The notes under the pieces were generated by a model. The model saw only the letters and a list, made by a program, of their open reading frames with translations. It ran no database searches and had not been told where the DNA came from. A DNA stretch of 64,000 nt from Planctomycetota bacterium (GTDB lineage: Bacteria; Planctomycetota; UBA1135; GCA-002686595), in contig JAIOPM010000003.1 of the NCBI GenBank assembly GCA_021413885.1, forward strand, positions 55,391 to 119,390, given 5' to 3'. Numbering within the stretch: the stretch's first letter is position 1; each line of letters begins with the position of its first letter. Positions 33,711 through 43,878 of the stretch are shown here, in pieces. The position numbers and the translations under genes are program-made.

Positions 33711-34966
33711 ATGAACGTCGGTCGGATCGGTTGTCGGGTCGCGAGGATCGTGCTCGCCGCGAGCGCGCTGTCCGTCGCCGTACGAGCGCAGATGCCGGAC
33801 GCGTCGCTTGCGACGGGCGACGTGGATCGCGACGACTACGACGACGTGCTGATCGTCGACCCCGACCACGGAGCTCCGCGGAGCAGCGCCGTGTGTGTCC
33901 TGAACGGCAGGTCGGGCAAGCTGCTCTGGAGCCGAACCGACTACGCGGCGCGTCATTCCACGGCTCTTGCCGTGATCGCCGTGACTCGCGGCGTCGCGGA
34001 GCCGTTGGTCGTCGTCGCGGCACGTGACGAAGCGACTCGGGAGCCCGACTCGACTTGCTTCGCGGGGACAACGGCGAGCTGCTCTGCACGCACCGCGAGC
34101 CGCCGACGTGGCAGGAGTGGTGTTGCTCTCTCGCCGCATTGGATGACGTCGATGGCGACGGTGTCGCGGATCTCGCGGTCGCTCGATTCAACTTCGAACG
34201 GACGGCGCAGCGCGAAGGACGGGTGTCGATCGTTTCGCTCCGCGACGGCTGCGAGGTCGCGGCGGTCGAGGGTGGGCGCGAGCTACGGGGCTTGGGGCTT
34301 TGGCTCGGTGTCGGCGAGTTCGACCGCGAGCCTGGGCTCGATCTCGTCACGACGGCGTGGTGGAACAGGGAGCGTTCGGTTCTGTGGCTCTCTGGTCGCT
34401 TGCTTCAGCCGATCCTGGAGCGCTACTCCGAGGGCTGCGGCGTGACGATCGGAACTTCGCTCGCGACGTACGGCGATCTCGACGGCGACGGACTCGACGA
34501 AGTCGTGATCGGTGCGCGGCGAACACTGGATTCAGACAAGGGCGAGTTCGTGGCCGAGGCTCGAATCTCTCGCGCCGCGCCCGGCGATCCGTTGCGCACG
34601 CTCGCCGTGAGCGGCGCCTACGACGAAGGTCCGTTGGTCGCGGTGCTGCGCGGTGTTCCGGAGTCGGCTCGATTCGTGGCGGTGGCAACGCCCCGAGAGT
34701 TCTGGTTCGCGGGCGTTTGGCGCATCTTCGATGCCGACGGCCACATCGTGCGCACCTGCAGCGACAAGTCGCGCGAGTACTACCCGATCGCGATGGCGGC
34801 AGCGAACGTCCGTCGTGATCCGCCGTCGCGCCTCATCGTCGTCGGCGCGCGACTTTCGGACGGCGCGAGTCGCCATGCGATGGACGTCGAGTGTTGGGGC
34901 GGGCCGGCTTGGCAGACGCGGTTGTGGAGGTACGAGTTCGAGCCTCCGATGAAAGGGCCGCGCTGA
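33711..34966 (+). pseudogene. FG-GAP/VCBS-repeat secreted protein gene with a frameshift
   Basis: Starts at ATG 33711 with a good SD (AAGGA at 33700-33704) and a signal peptide (IVLAASALSVAVRA). The frame continues with FG-GAP type repeats (SLATGDVDRDDYDDVLIVD) until about 34030, where coding sense moves to the next frame (-1): LRGDNGELL, then AALDDVDGDGVADLAVARFN and YGDLDGDGLDEVVIGARR, ending at 34966. In the original frame the sequence turns Arg/Ser-rich and low-quality to a stop at 34445. The shift lies between 34028 and 34055, since the downstream frame has a stop at 34025. Either a real mutation, a sequencing error, or a programmed shift (no slippery heptamer visible). Joined product about 417 aa, a beta-propeller of Asp-Gly metal-binding repeats. 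Confidence 0.8.
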
Positions 34967-35079
34967 GCTGCGGAGATTCGCGGTCGAAGCGCAACCGAGC
35001 GCTCCCGCTGCAGTCTTGTTGGGCGTGACGGGCGTCGGTGGACGGCGCGCGTGCTCGAGGGGCGAAGCGGGGACTCGCG

Positions 35080-35871
35080 ATGGACGAACAAGGCGCGTTC
35101 GATTGGACCGACACGAAGTGGAATCCGCTGCGGGGCTGCAAGGCGGTCAGTCCGGGTTGCGATCACTGTTGGGCGGCGGCGTTCGCGCATCGGTGGAAAG
35201 GCGTCGAGGGACACGCGTACGAGCAGGGGTTCGCGCTGCGGCTCGCGCCGGAGAAGTTGCTCGAGCCGTTCTCGTGGACGCGCTCGCGGACGGTCGAGGT
35301 CGCGTGGACCAGTGATCTCTTCCAAGAACGCGTGAAACCGGAGTACGTCGCGCGCGTCTTCACGGTGATGGGACTCGCGGACTGGCATCACTTCCGGTTG
35401 CTGACGAAACGCGCGGCTCGGATGCGCGAGCTCCTGGGCGGCAAGCTCGCCCGCATCGCCGAGCGTGCACACATCGGCCTGGGCGTCAGCGTCGAAGATC
35501 GTGAGCACGGTGTTCCGCGCATCGAAGAACTGCGTCGTACGCGGGCGGGCATGCGCTTCGTCGCGTTCGAGCCGTTGCTCGAAGACCTCGGACGGCTCGA
35601 CCTGCGCGGCATCGACTGGGTGTTCGTCGCGGGCGAGAGCGGTCCGCACGCGCGACCTATGGCGAAGGCGTGGGCGCTGTCGATCCGCGATCAGTGCGCG
35701 GCCGCGAAGGTGCCGTTCTGCTTCAAGGAATGGGGCGGCCTCGATCGCGCGGAGAACGGGCGACGGCTCGAGCGGCGGACCCACGACGCGCGACCGAAGG
35801 CACGCGCGCTCGACGTTCCTCCCACAGCCGAACGCAGGCGTCGCCTGCAGGAGGTGTCGGCGAAGGGCTAG
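35080..35871 (+). CDS. DUF5131 / phage Gp37-Gp68 family protein
   Basis: 263 aa from ATG 35080. N-terminal signature FDWTDTKWNPLRGCKAVSPGC with cysteines C20, C27 and C30 in a CxxxSxGCxxC arrangement that may bind metal or an iron-sulfur cluster as in radical SAM-like folds; Trp follows where most members have Tyr-Ala. Later blocks include VEVAWTSDLFQERV, HHFRLLTKRAARM, HIGLGVSVEDREHGVPRIEEL, FEPLLEDLGRLDL, WVFVAGESGPHARPM and PFCFKEWGG, all typical of this family. Members occur in phages, and often beside a three-Cys-motif partner gene (tcmP), which is absent here. Biochemical function unknown. Converges on purF with 4 bases between stops. Confidence 0.9.
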   Translation: MDEQGAFDWTDTKWNPLRGCKAVSPGCDHCWAAAFAHRWKGVEGHAYEQGFALRLAPEKLLEPFSWTRSRTVEVAWTSDLFQERVKPEYVARVFTVMGLADWHHFRLLTKRAARMRELLGGKLARIAERAHIGLGVSVEDREHGVPRIEELRRTRAGMRFVAFEPLLEDLGRLDLRGIDWVFVAGESGPHARPMAKAWALSIRDQCAAAKVPFCFKEWGGLDRAENGRRLERRTHDARPKARALDVPPTAERRRRLQEVSAKG

Positions 35872-35875
35872 ACGC

Positions 35876-37354
35876 TCAAGACCAGATCGTGAGCTGCGCG
35901 TGGCTCTCGTTGCGCTCGGTCTCGATCGCGCTGAGCATCTCGCGCGTCACGTCGCCGGTCGGGTAATCGCCGGTGAAGCACGCGTTGCAGAACTTCTCGA
36001 CCTTCGGATTGCCGGCGCGGGCGGCGGCGTTCATCGCTTCGCGATCGAGGTAGAGCAGGTAGTCGGCGCCGATCGCGTCCGCGATCTCCGCGGGCGTCTT
36101 GCCGGTGGCGACGAACTCGGTCTTGGTCGCCATGTCGATGCCGTAGGGACACGGGGAGATCAGCGGCGGGCTGGTCACCGCGAAGTAGACCTTGCGCGCG
36201 CCGGCGTCGCGGGCCATCTGCACGATACGCTTCGAGGTGTTGCCGCGGACGATCGAGTCGTCGACGAGCAGGACGTCCTTGCCCTCGAACTCGAGCTTGA
36301 TCGAGTTCAGCTTGCGCCGCACGCCGTGCGTCCGCGCCATCTGGGACGGCATGATGAACGTGCGACCGATGTAGCGGTTCTTGACCAAGCCTTCGCGATA
36401 CGGAACGCCGAGGTGCTCGGCCATCGACATCGCCGCTTCGCGCGACGAGTCGGGGATCGGGATCACGACGTCGGGCGCGGGCGCGCCGGAGTCGCGCCAC
36501 TGGTTCGCGAGCGCCTCGCCGAAACGCCGGCGCGTGCGATAGACCGACATGCCGTCGAGCATCGAGTCGTGGCGCGCGAAGTAGACGAGTTCGAAGATGC
36601 AGGGCCGGTGCGGCTTGTCGTCGAGCTTCTTGTGGATGACCTTGCGCTCGGGCGTGACGTAGACCGCCTCGCCCGCGCCGATGTCGAGGGTCTTCTCGTA
36701 GCCGGTGACGTCGAGCACGACGCTCTCGCTCGCGCACGCGAACCAACGGCCTTCGTCGGTCTGCTTCTCGCCGAAGCAGATCGGCTTGATGCCGAACGGA
36801 TCGCGGAACGCGACCATCCCGCCATCGGCGAGGATCGCGCAAACCGAGTACGCGCCCTTCACCTCGGCGTAGACCGCGCGCACAGCGGCGAAGACGTCCT
36901 CGGGCAGAGGCGCGGTGCCGGGCTTGACGCGTTCGGAGAGCGCGCGGGCGAACACGAAGAGAATCACCTCAAGGTCGCAGTTCGAACCGGGGCGGACACC
37001 GGAGCGCTGGAGCCGCGTCTTCAGCTCGAGGAAGTTGGTCACGTTCCCGTTGTGCGCCATCGCGATGCCGCACGGGAAGTTGATGTGGAACGGCTGGACG
37101 TCCTCGTCGGAGCCGAGGCCGACGGTCGGGTAGCGCACGTGGCCGACGCCGAGCGGTCCGCGCAGGCGCTGCATGTTGCGCTCGTTGAAAACGTCGCGCA
37201 CCAGACCGAGACCCTTCTTCACGTGGAAGGAATCGGTGTAGGTGGTGATCCCAGCCGCGTCCTGGCCGCGGTGTTGGACCGCGATCAGACCTTCGTAGAT
37301 CTCGAGCGCGACGTCAGTGCCGTCGGGACCGTAGATGCCGATGAATCCGCACAT
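35876..37354 (-). CDS. purF: Amidophosphoribosyltransferase (first step of purine biosynthesis)
   Basis: 492 aa from ATG 37354; a longer frame exists, but only this start places the nucleophile Cys at position 2 (MCGFIGIYG), exposed after Met removal. Glutaminase domain to about 240 (LIAVQHRGQDAAGI, HNGNVTNF). The phosphoribosyltransferase domain carries the PRPP loop VLLVDDSIVRGNTSKRIV. C-terminal cysteines in KFCNACFTGDYPTGD match the iron-sulfur (Bacillus-type) class; Cys residues of the cluster are present around the domain. Catalyses PRPP + glutamine to phosphoribosylamine + glutamate. No other pur genes adjoin. Divergent from a membrane glycosyltransferase gene. Confidence 0.96.
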   Translation of the reverse strand: MCGFIGIYGPDGTDVALEIYEGLIAVQHRGQDAAGITTYTDSFHVKKGLGLVRDVFNERNMQRLRGPLGVGHVRYPTVGLGSDEDVQPFHINFPCGIAMAHNGNVTNFLELKTRLQRSGVRPGSNCDLEVILFVFARALSERVKPGTAPLPEDVFAAVRAVYAEVKGAYSVCAILADGGMVAFRDPFGIKPICFGEKQTDEGRWFACASESVVLDVTGYEKTLDIGAGEAVYVTPERKVIHKKLDDKPHRPCIFELVYFARHDSMLDGMSVYRTRRRFGEALANQWRDSGAPAPDVVIPIPDSSREAAMSMAEHLGVPYREGLVKNRYIGRTFIMPSQMARTHGVRRKLNSIKLEFEGKDVLLVDDSIVRGNTSKRIVQMARDAGARKVYFAVTSPPLISPCPYGIDMATKTEFVATGKTPAEIADAIGADYLLYLDREAMNAAARAGNPKVEKFCNACFTGDYPTGDVTREMLSAIETERNESHAQLTIWS

Positions 37355-37582
37355 AGAAAAGGTGCGCGGCGCCTCGATCCAACCCGAGACCGATCGGTGC
37401 CGCGGGCCCCATCTTAGAGAGGATCCTCCGTCTTTCATCGTCCGCGACGCGGTGAATCGCTCGAGGGTCGTCGGACGCGGCGCGGCGGCGCTTCCATCGG
37501 GGCAAGCGCGAGCGCGCGACCACGCCCTCGACGTCGCCGCCGATGAACGACGCCCGGTCGCCCGAGGCTACAATCGCGGTCG
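37355..37582. promoter_or_regulatory. Divergent upstream region of purF and the membrane glycosyltransferase
   Basis: 228 bases between the two starts. Promoters for both genes must lie here. No purine riboswitch or PurR-like palindrome is evident by eye. Confidence 0.4.
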
Positions 37583-39346
37583 ATGGAGCTCGCGTCGTCC
37601 GCAACGTCGAGCCTGCCGCCTCACGCGATCCCGGTTCGCGCTCGCTCGGAGTGGTTGTGGATCGCGCTGCTCTCGCTCGCCGCGCTGGTGCCGCGCCTCG
37701 TCGGCCTCGACTTCCTGTTGGTCCACTACCCGGACCACGACGCGGTCTACGCGCTGCAGCCGAAGATGATCCGCGGCGAAGTCTGGCACCCGTGGTACGC
37801 CGCGTACCCGTTGATGGTCGGCCAGGCGTTGCTCCAGATCCCGAGCGACGAGGACGACGTCACCGCCGACGATCCGCTCGAAACGCGCCTCGACCACGCG
37901 CGAGCGACGTTCATGCGACCGCGCGTCGTCGTGGCGCTGGTCTCGACGCTCGCCGTGCCCGCGACGTATTGGCTCGCGCGCGCGTTCTTCGGCATCGGCT
38001 GGTCGGCGCTCGCGGCGTTGTTCGTCGCGACCAGCGGGATGCACCTCAACTACTCGCAGCAGGGCCGCCCGCACTCGGCGATCACCGCGTTGATCGCGCT
38101 GACCATCGTCGCGTCGCTGACGCTCGCGCGTCACGGCCGTTGGCGCGATTGGCTGCTCGCGTCGGTGCTCGGAACGCTCTCGATCGGCATGCTCCACTCG
38201 GGCCTCGCCGGTTTCCTGTCGCTCGCGGTCGCGGGTTGGCTCGCGCCAAAGCCAAGACGCGCGATCGAGCGCCTGAAATGGCTGCTCCCGCTCGCCGGGA
38301 TCGTGTTCGCGCTGCTCGTCTTCTACCCGTACTTGCTGCCCGGCAAGATCGAGCAGTGGGGCCGCGTCTCCGACGACACCGCCCAACTCGGCAGCCACTA
38401 CGTCCGCTTCTCGAAGTTCGACGGCGGCGGGTTCGTCACGCTCGCGTGGGGCTTGATCGGGCACGATCCGGTGATGACGTTGCTCGCGGTCGTCGGAGCG
38501 AGCCTCGGCATCGCGCATCTCATTCGACTGCGCAAGCGCCGCGAACGACTCTCCGCCGACCTCCGTCGCGACCTCCTCGTCGTCGGCGTGTTCGCGGTGC
38601 CCTACGCGTTGGTGTTCGGTTCGTTCTCGGGCACGCTGGATCGCTTCGTCGCGCCGCTGGTGCCGGTGACCGCGTGCTTCGCGGTCGTCGCGGCGGCGTG
38701 GCTCGCGCGAACCATCGCGCGACGTCTGCCGAGTCTCCAACCGCGCTTCGTCGGCCTCGCCGTCGCGACGCTATGTCTCGCGTTGCCGATCTACGCCTCC
38801 GCGCGTCTCGTGCAGTTGCGCGCGAGCCCCGACACGATCGAACTCGCCGCCGCGTGGGTCCACGAGCACGTCGATCCGGCGAAGCACGTCTGGATGCAAC
38901 CCGAGGTCGATCTGCCGGTCGCGTACTCGCAGGCCGCGCTCGACGGCGCGGAGGGGTTCAACAAGCCGGTCTGCTACTACTGGCTGCGCGCGCAGAAGCG
39001 CGTGCCGGTCGAGAGCGACGTGCGCTTCGACGTGCGCAACTTGCCGCGCTACGAGGATGCGTTCTGGGAGGACCTCAAGGGTCCGAAGGTCGACGAGTTG
39101 CTCGCGCCGCTTCGGCCCGGTTACTTCGTCTGCCTCGTGCCGATCGAGAGCATCCACGCCGGCAAGGTCGCGTTGCTGCGCGATGCGTTGCAGAAGCGCG
39201 GCGAGCTCGTCTTCGCGCTCGAACCGCTCGGGCCTCCCGCTCCGTCGGAAGGCATGCTGCTCTATCAGCCCGCGAGTTTCCTGCTGCAGCTCCTGAGCGC
39301 GCGCCACATCGGCCCGACGGTCGAGATCTATCGCCTCGACGGCTGA
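37583..39346 (+). CDS. Polytopic GT39/ArnT-like glycosyltransferase
   Basis: 587 aa. The first lumenal loop carries the GT-C acidic motif (VHYPDHDAVYAL, about 47-58). Then come about 9-11 hydrophobic helices (WIALLSLAALVPRLVGLDFL, VVVALVSTLAVPATYWLARAF, HSAITALIALTIVASLTLA, LLPLAGIVFALLVFYPYLL, FVAPLVPVTACFAVVAAAW) and a C-terminal soluble domain of ~170 residues. This is the layout of dolichyl/undecaprenyl-phosphate sugar-dependent transferases such as PMT, ArnT and RgtA-D. Predicted to transfer a sugar from a polyprenyl-phosphate carrier to a protein or lipid outside the cytoplasmic membrane. Stop is 7 bases from that of the convergent SGNH-like gene. Confidence 0.82.
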   Translation: MELASSATSSLPPHAIPVRARSEWLWIALLSLAALVPRLVGLDFLLVHYPDHDAVYALQPKMIRGEVWHPWYAAYPLMVGQALLQIPSDEDDVTADDPLETRLDHARATFMRPRVVVALVSTLAVPATYWLARAFFGIGWSALAALFVATSGMHLNYSQQGRPHSAITALIALTIVASLTLARHGRWRDWLLASVLGTLSIGMLHSGLAGFLSLAVAGWLAPKPRRAIERLKWLLPLAGIVFALLVFYPYLLPGKIEQWGRVSDDTAQLGSHYVRFSKFDGGGFVTLAWGLIGHDPVMTLLAVVGASLGIAHLIRLRKRRERLSADLRRDLLVVGVFAVPYALVFGSFSGTLDRFVAPLVPVTACFAVVAAAWLARTIARRLPSLQPRFVGLAVATLCLALPIYASARLVQLRASPDTIELAAAWVHEHVDPAKHVWMQPEVDLPVAYSQAALDGAEGFNKPVCYYWLRAQKRVPVESDVRFDVRNLPRYEDAFWEDLKGPKVDELLAPLRPGYFVCLVPIESIHAGKVALLRDALQKRGELVFALEPLGPPAPSEGMLLYQPASFLLQLLSARHIGPTVEIYRLDG

Positions 39347-39353
39347 GCGACGT

Positions 39354-40166
39354 TCACTTCGTCGCGCGCGGCGCGTGCAAATGCTCGACGACGTCATCCA
39401 AGTTCGCGCGCAACTCCTCGCGCCGCACGAGCCCGGCTTCGACCAACGCTTCATCGACCGCGAGCGCGACGGCGACGAGCCCGCGCTCGGTCGTGTGCAG
39501 CCGATCGCGTTGCAACCAACGGCGCGTCTCCTCGGGCGCGAACGTCGTCGCGCCGATCGAAACCGCTTCTTCCGCGCGCATGCCGGCGACCAACTTCGCG
39601 AGCGACACGACGACGACGTTCTTCCGCGAGCTCGCCCACTCGCGCAGTCGCGCGTTGAGGCGCGCGAGCGTCGCCGTCGTCGGCACCTGACTCGCGAGGA
39701 GCATGTGCCCGACGGCCGCCGACATGTCGGGAAAGTCGCCGAGCACCAACGTGCAGCGCACGCGCTCGAGTTCGTGGAGCCCGCGGTCGAGCAACGCGAG
39801 CCGCTCGTCCTCCGACTTCAATGCCGCGCCGCTCGGTCCGCCCGCGCCGTAGCCGAGCCAGAAGAGGAAGTCGACGCCGACGATCAACGTGGGCTCCGCC
39901 GCGAGCGCCGCGTCGATCTGGCGCGTCGCGCGCTCGACGGGCTTCAGGAAGAAGTGCTGCTCCGCGCGGGACTCGATCGCAACGGCGGAGTTCGTCCACG
40001 TCGCGGCGAGCGCATCGCCGAAGTCGACGCGCAGACCGCGACCGGAGGAAACGCTGGCGCCGAGCACTTCGACGCGCTCGAACAACGGCCGCGGCGGAGG
40101 ACCGTCGAGGCGCGCGAAGCACGTCGAGCCGACGAGCGAAAGAAGGAGTGCGAACAGAGCCTTCAT
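39354..40166 (-). CDS. Secreted SGNH/GDSL-like hydrolase
   Basis: 270 aa from ATG 40166; a GTG three codons upstream is also possible. Signal peptide MKALFALLLSLVGSTCFA. Blocks resemble SGNH esterases: EVLGASVSSG (block I with Ser), FLFWLGYGAGG, and RDRLHTTERGLVAVA, where Asp/His correspond to the catalytic block V. Possible target: acyl or acetyl groups on envelope glycans. The GDS block is degenerate (GAS in place of GDS), so activity is uncertain. Terminal gene next to the TPM/LemA cluster on the same strand, 39 bases downstream of the second TPM gene. Confidence 0.65.
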   Translation of the reverse strand: MKALFALLLSLVGSTCFARLDGPPPRPLFERVEVLGASVSSGRGLRVDFGDALAATWTNSAVAIESRAEQHFFLKPVERATRQIDAALAAEPTLIVGVDFLFWLGYGAGGPSGAALKSEDERLALLDRGLHELERVRCTLVLGDFPDMSAAVGHMLLASQVPTTATLARLNARLREWASSRKNVVVVSLAKLVAGMRAEEAVSIGATTFAPEETRRWLQRDRLHTTERGLVAVALAVDEALVEAGLVRREELRANLDDVVEHLHAPRATK

Positions 40167-40205
40167 GACGAGCACGAAACTAGCACGCGCTCGCGCGGCT
40201 CTCGA

Positions 40206-40988
40206 TCATCGCTGGCGCACGATCAGGTGATCGACGAGCTCGTTCGGCCGCTCGCCGGTGCGCGGAAAGTGCTCGGCCAAGATGCGCCCGACCGCCTCGA
40301 CGCCCGCGACCAAGCCGTCCGCGAGGGAACGTTCGCGAATCCGCTCGAGCACCGCGCGGTCGACCGCGAGCCAACCGTCGGCGCCGACCTTCGCGTGGAT
40401 CGCCTGATCGCCGAGCACGACGACGCTGCGTTCGAAGAGCGACACGAAGATCAGGACGCCGGTGCGTTCGCTGGTGCGCTGGAGCTCGAGCCGCGCGAAC
40501 TCCTGCAACGCCTGCTCTTCCGCCATCTCGTCGGCGCGCCGCGTCGTGACGAAGTTGCGCTTGAAGTCGACGAGCGCTCGCGCGAGGCCGAAGCCGAGCG
40601 CGCCGAACGCGAGATGCAGCAGGAGCAAGATCGTCGGATGCGCCTCGCCGAACAGATCGGCGGTCGCCGTCGAACCGATCAACAGCGCGGTCAAGGCGGC
40701 GAGCCAATCGGCGTTCGGATGGTCGTCGGAACGCTCGACGACGACGACGGCGACTTCGCCGCGGCTCGCGCGCTCGACCGAAGAGATCGCGTCGCGCACG
40801 CGCGCTCGATCGCCTTCGGTCAGCACGCCGACGGCGCGATAACGTCCTCGGCGCGCGAGCGCGAGCACCACGAGCACGCCGAGCACTGCGGCCGCCGCGA
40901 GCGAACCGATGCGCACGACGAGATCGCCGGTCGCGACCGCGTGGCCGACCGCTTTCCAATCCTCGAGCGCGACGAAGTTCATCACCAT
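40206..40988 (-). CDS. TPM-domain membrane protein (second of two)
   Basis: 260 aa. ATG at 40988 is preferred because GGAGGAG lies about 11 bases upstream; an internal ATG at 40982 overlaps the previous stop. One N-terminal helix (SLAAAAVLGVLVVLALA), a TPM-type segment RARVRDAISSVERASRGEVAVVVVE, two hydrophobic stretches (LAALTALLIG, ILLLLHLAFGALGFGLARAL), then a second TPM-like half with VLIFVSLFERSVVVLGDQAI and RPNELVDHLI, as in family members encoded downstream of lemA. The upstream TPM gene overlaps it by 7 bases. Envelope maintenance role, probably with LemA and the first TPM protein; biochemical activity unknown. Confidence 0.82.
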   Translation of the reverse strand: MVMNFVALEDWKAVGHAVATGDLVVRIGSLAAAAVLGVLVVLALARRGRYRAVGVLTEGDRARVRDAISSVERASRGEVAVVVVERSDDHPNADWLAALTALLIGSTATADLFGEAHPTILLLLHLAFGALGFGLARALVDFKRNFVTTRRADEMAEEQALQEFARLELQRTSERTGVLIFVSLFERSVVVLGDQAIHAKVGADGWLAVDRAVLERIRERSLADGLVAGVEAVGRILAEHFPRTGERPNELVDHLIVRQR

Positions 40989-41737
40989 CGGCCCGACGCT
41001 CCTCCGCCGGAGAAACCTCCGCCGCCGCCGAAACCGCCGAAGCCTCCGCCTCCGAATCCGCCGCCCGAACCGCGACCGGACGAACGGCCCAGCGAACCGA
41101 GCAACATGCCGAGGCCGAACGGCGCGAGTCCGCCGCCCAACGGCTGAGGCCCGTGGCGACGCCGATGGATGCCGCTGATGATCGCGAACACGAAGAAGAG
41201 CAGCACGACGACGATTTTGACCAAGCGCTCGATCGCTTGTTTGCGCGCGCGCGCGAGCGCCGAGGCGGGCAGTCCCGCGAAACCGGGCGCGGTCGCCGCC
41301 TTCATCGCGTCGAGGCCGGCGCGAATCCCCGCATAGAAATCGCCGGTGCGAAAGCGCGGCACGATCTCCTCGCGGATGATCCGTCCGCACTCGAGATCGG
41401 TCAGCTCGCCTTCGAGCCCGCGCCCGACCTCGATGCGCATCTCGCGATCCTCTTTCGCGATCACGAGCAACGCGGCATCGCTGACGTCCTTGCGCCCCAT
41501 CTTCCAAGCGCGCGAGGTTTCGAGCGCGAGGTTCTCGATCGAGCCGCCGGCCAAGTTGGGCACGGTCAGCAACGCGAGCTCATGCCCCGTCTTCTGGCGG
41601 AACGCCTCGAGATCCTCCTCGAGCGTTTGTTCCTCGCCGGCGGAGAGCAACCCCGCACGATCGGTCACCCAACCGTCGTTCGACGGAACGCTCTGCGGCG
41701 CGAAGAGCGCCAACCAAGCGACGAGGATCGCGAGCAT
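40982..41737 (-). CDS. TPM-domain protein with Gly/Ser-rich C-terminus (YgcG-like)
   Basis: 251 aa. Short N-terminal signal or anchor (MLAILVAWLALFAPQ), TPM domain about 22-145 (VTDRAGLLSAGEEQTLEEDL, LALLTVPNLAGGSIENLALE, DVSDAALLVIAKEDREMRIE, GRIIREEIVPRF). A transmembrane helix near 170-190 (LVKIVVVLLFFVFAIISGI) is followed by the typical terminal run of Gly/Phe/Ser repeats. It lies 5 bases downstream of lemA. These proteins are widely co-encoded with LemA and are thought to act in membrane-protein or envelope quality control. Confidence 0.9.
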   Translation of the reverse strand: MLAILVAWLALFAPQSVPSNDGWVTDRAGLLSAGEEQTLEEDLEAFRQKTGHELALLTVPNLAGGSIENLALETSRAWKMGRKDVSDAALLVIAKEDREMRIEVGRGLEGELTDLECGRIIREEIVPRFRTGDFYAGIRAGLDAMKAATAPGFAGLPASALARARKQAIERLVKIVVVLLFFVFAIISGIHRRRHGPQPLGGGLAPFGLGMLLGSLGRSSGRGSGGGFGGGGFGGFGGGGGFSGGGASGRW

Positions 41738-41742
41738 CTACG

Positions 41743-42390
41743 CTACTTCTGCGTGCCGAAGTCGATCTTCGGCGCGGCCTGTTGGCTCGGATCGGTCGTG
41801 AACTGCGGCAGCTCGCGGTAGTTGAACATCGACGCGAACAAGAGGCCGGGGAACTTCACGATGCGCGTGTTGTAGTCCTGCACGGCATCGACGTAGTCGC
41901 GGCGCGCGACCGTGATGCGATTCTCGGTGCCCTCGATCTGCGATTGGAGCCCGAGGAAGTTCTGTGACGCCTTGAGGTCGGGATACGCTTCGGCGACCGC
42001 GAGCAAGCGCGACAACGCGCCGCCGAGTTGGTCTTGAGCGGCGAGGTAGCTCTTCAGCTTCTCCGGATCCGACGCGGCTTCGGCGGGCAACGCGATTTTG
42101 CCGACCGACGCGCGCGCGTCGACCACCGCTTGCAGCGTCGTCTTCTCGTAGTTCGCCGCGCCCTTGACGGTGTCGACGAGCTGCGGGATCAGGTCGAAGC
42201 GCCGCTTGTACTGGTTGTCGATCTCGGCAAGCCGCCCGTCGACGTTCTTCTTGGCCGAAGCGATGCCGTTGTACTGACCGACGGCGCAACCGCCGACGGC
42301 GAGCACGAGCAACAGAACGACGGCGATTGCGACGAGACAACCGCGCGCAATGGCGCCGCGGCGCGGAGAAGTCGAAGGGATTCGTTGCAT
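41743..42390 (-). CDS. lemA: LemA family protein
   Basis: 215 aa. N-terminal membrane anchor (GCLVAIAVVLLLVLAVGGCAVG) with a possible lipobox Cys35, then the LemA four-helix fold: YNGIASAKKNVDGRLAEIDN, FDLIPQLVDTVKGAANYEKT, ARASVGKIALPAEA, LKASQNFLGLQSQIEGTENR, VKFPGLLFASMFNYREL. First gene of a three-gene unit with two TPM genes (gap of 5 bases, then an overlap). Acts at the cytoplasmic membrane facing outward; the biochemical function is not settled in any organism. Confidence 0.93.
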   Translation of the reverse strand: MQRIPSTSPRRGAIARGCLVAIAVVLLLVLAVGGCAVGQYNGIASAKKNVDGRLAEIDNQYKRRFDLIPQLVDTVKGAANYEKTTLQAVVDARASVGKIALPAEAASDPEKLKSYLAAQDQLGGALSRLLAVAEAYPDLKASQNFLGLQSQIEGTENRITVARRDYVDAVQDYNTRIVKFPGLLFASMFNYRELPQFTTDPSQQAAPKIDFGTQK

Positions 42391-42633
42391 GGGGATTCGT
42401 CCGTTGGGCCCGCCGGAGCGGCGAGCGAGAACGCGCGCATCCTACGTTGCCCGACCACCGTCGATTCACGGCGAGGCGCGCTTCCTTCGGTGAACGTCGG
42501 GCGCCGACCGATTTCGGCGGCTCGCGCTCGACCGCGAACCCGCGAAGATTCGTCCCGACGGTTCCGTCACGATACGCGAGTCGTGCAACGTCGCGCCGCG
42601 AGTCCGCGGCGTCGCGGTTAGACTGGACGGTCG
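42391..42633. promoter_or_regulatory. Divergent upstream region of lemA and GT9 gene
   Basis: 243 bases between divergent starts with no supported gene; carries promoters for the LemA-TPM unit and the GT9 cluster. No specific element recognised. Confidence 0.4.

Positions 42634-43877
<1,244 letters not shown>

Positions 43878-43878
<1 letters not shown>

Noticed and set aside
35080..35871. Prophage remnant around the Gp37/Gp68-like gene
   Set aside because: No integrase, capsid or other phage genes flank it; neighbours are chromosomal.
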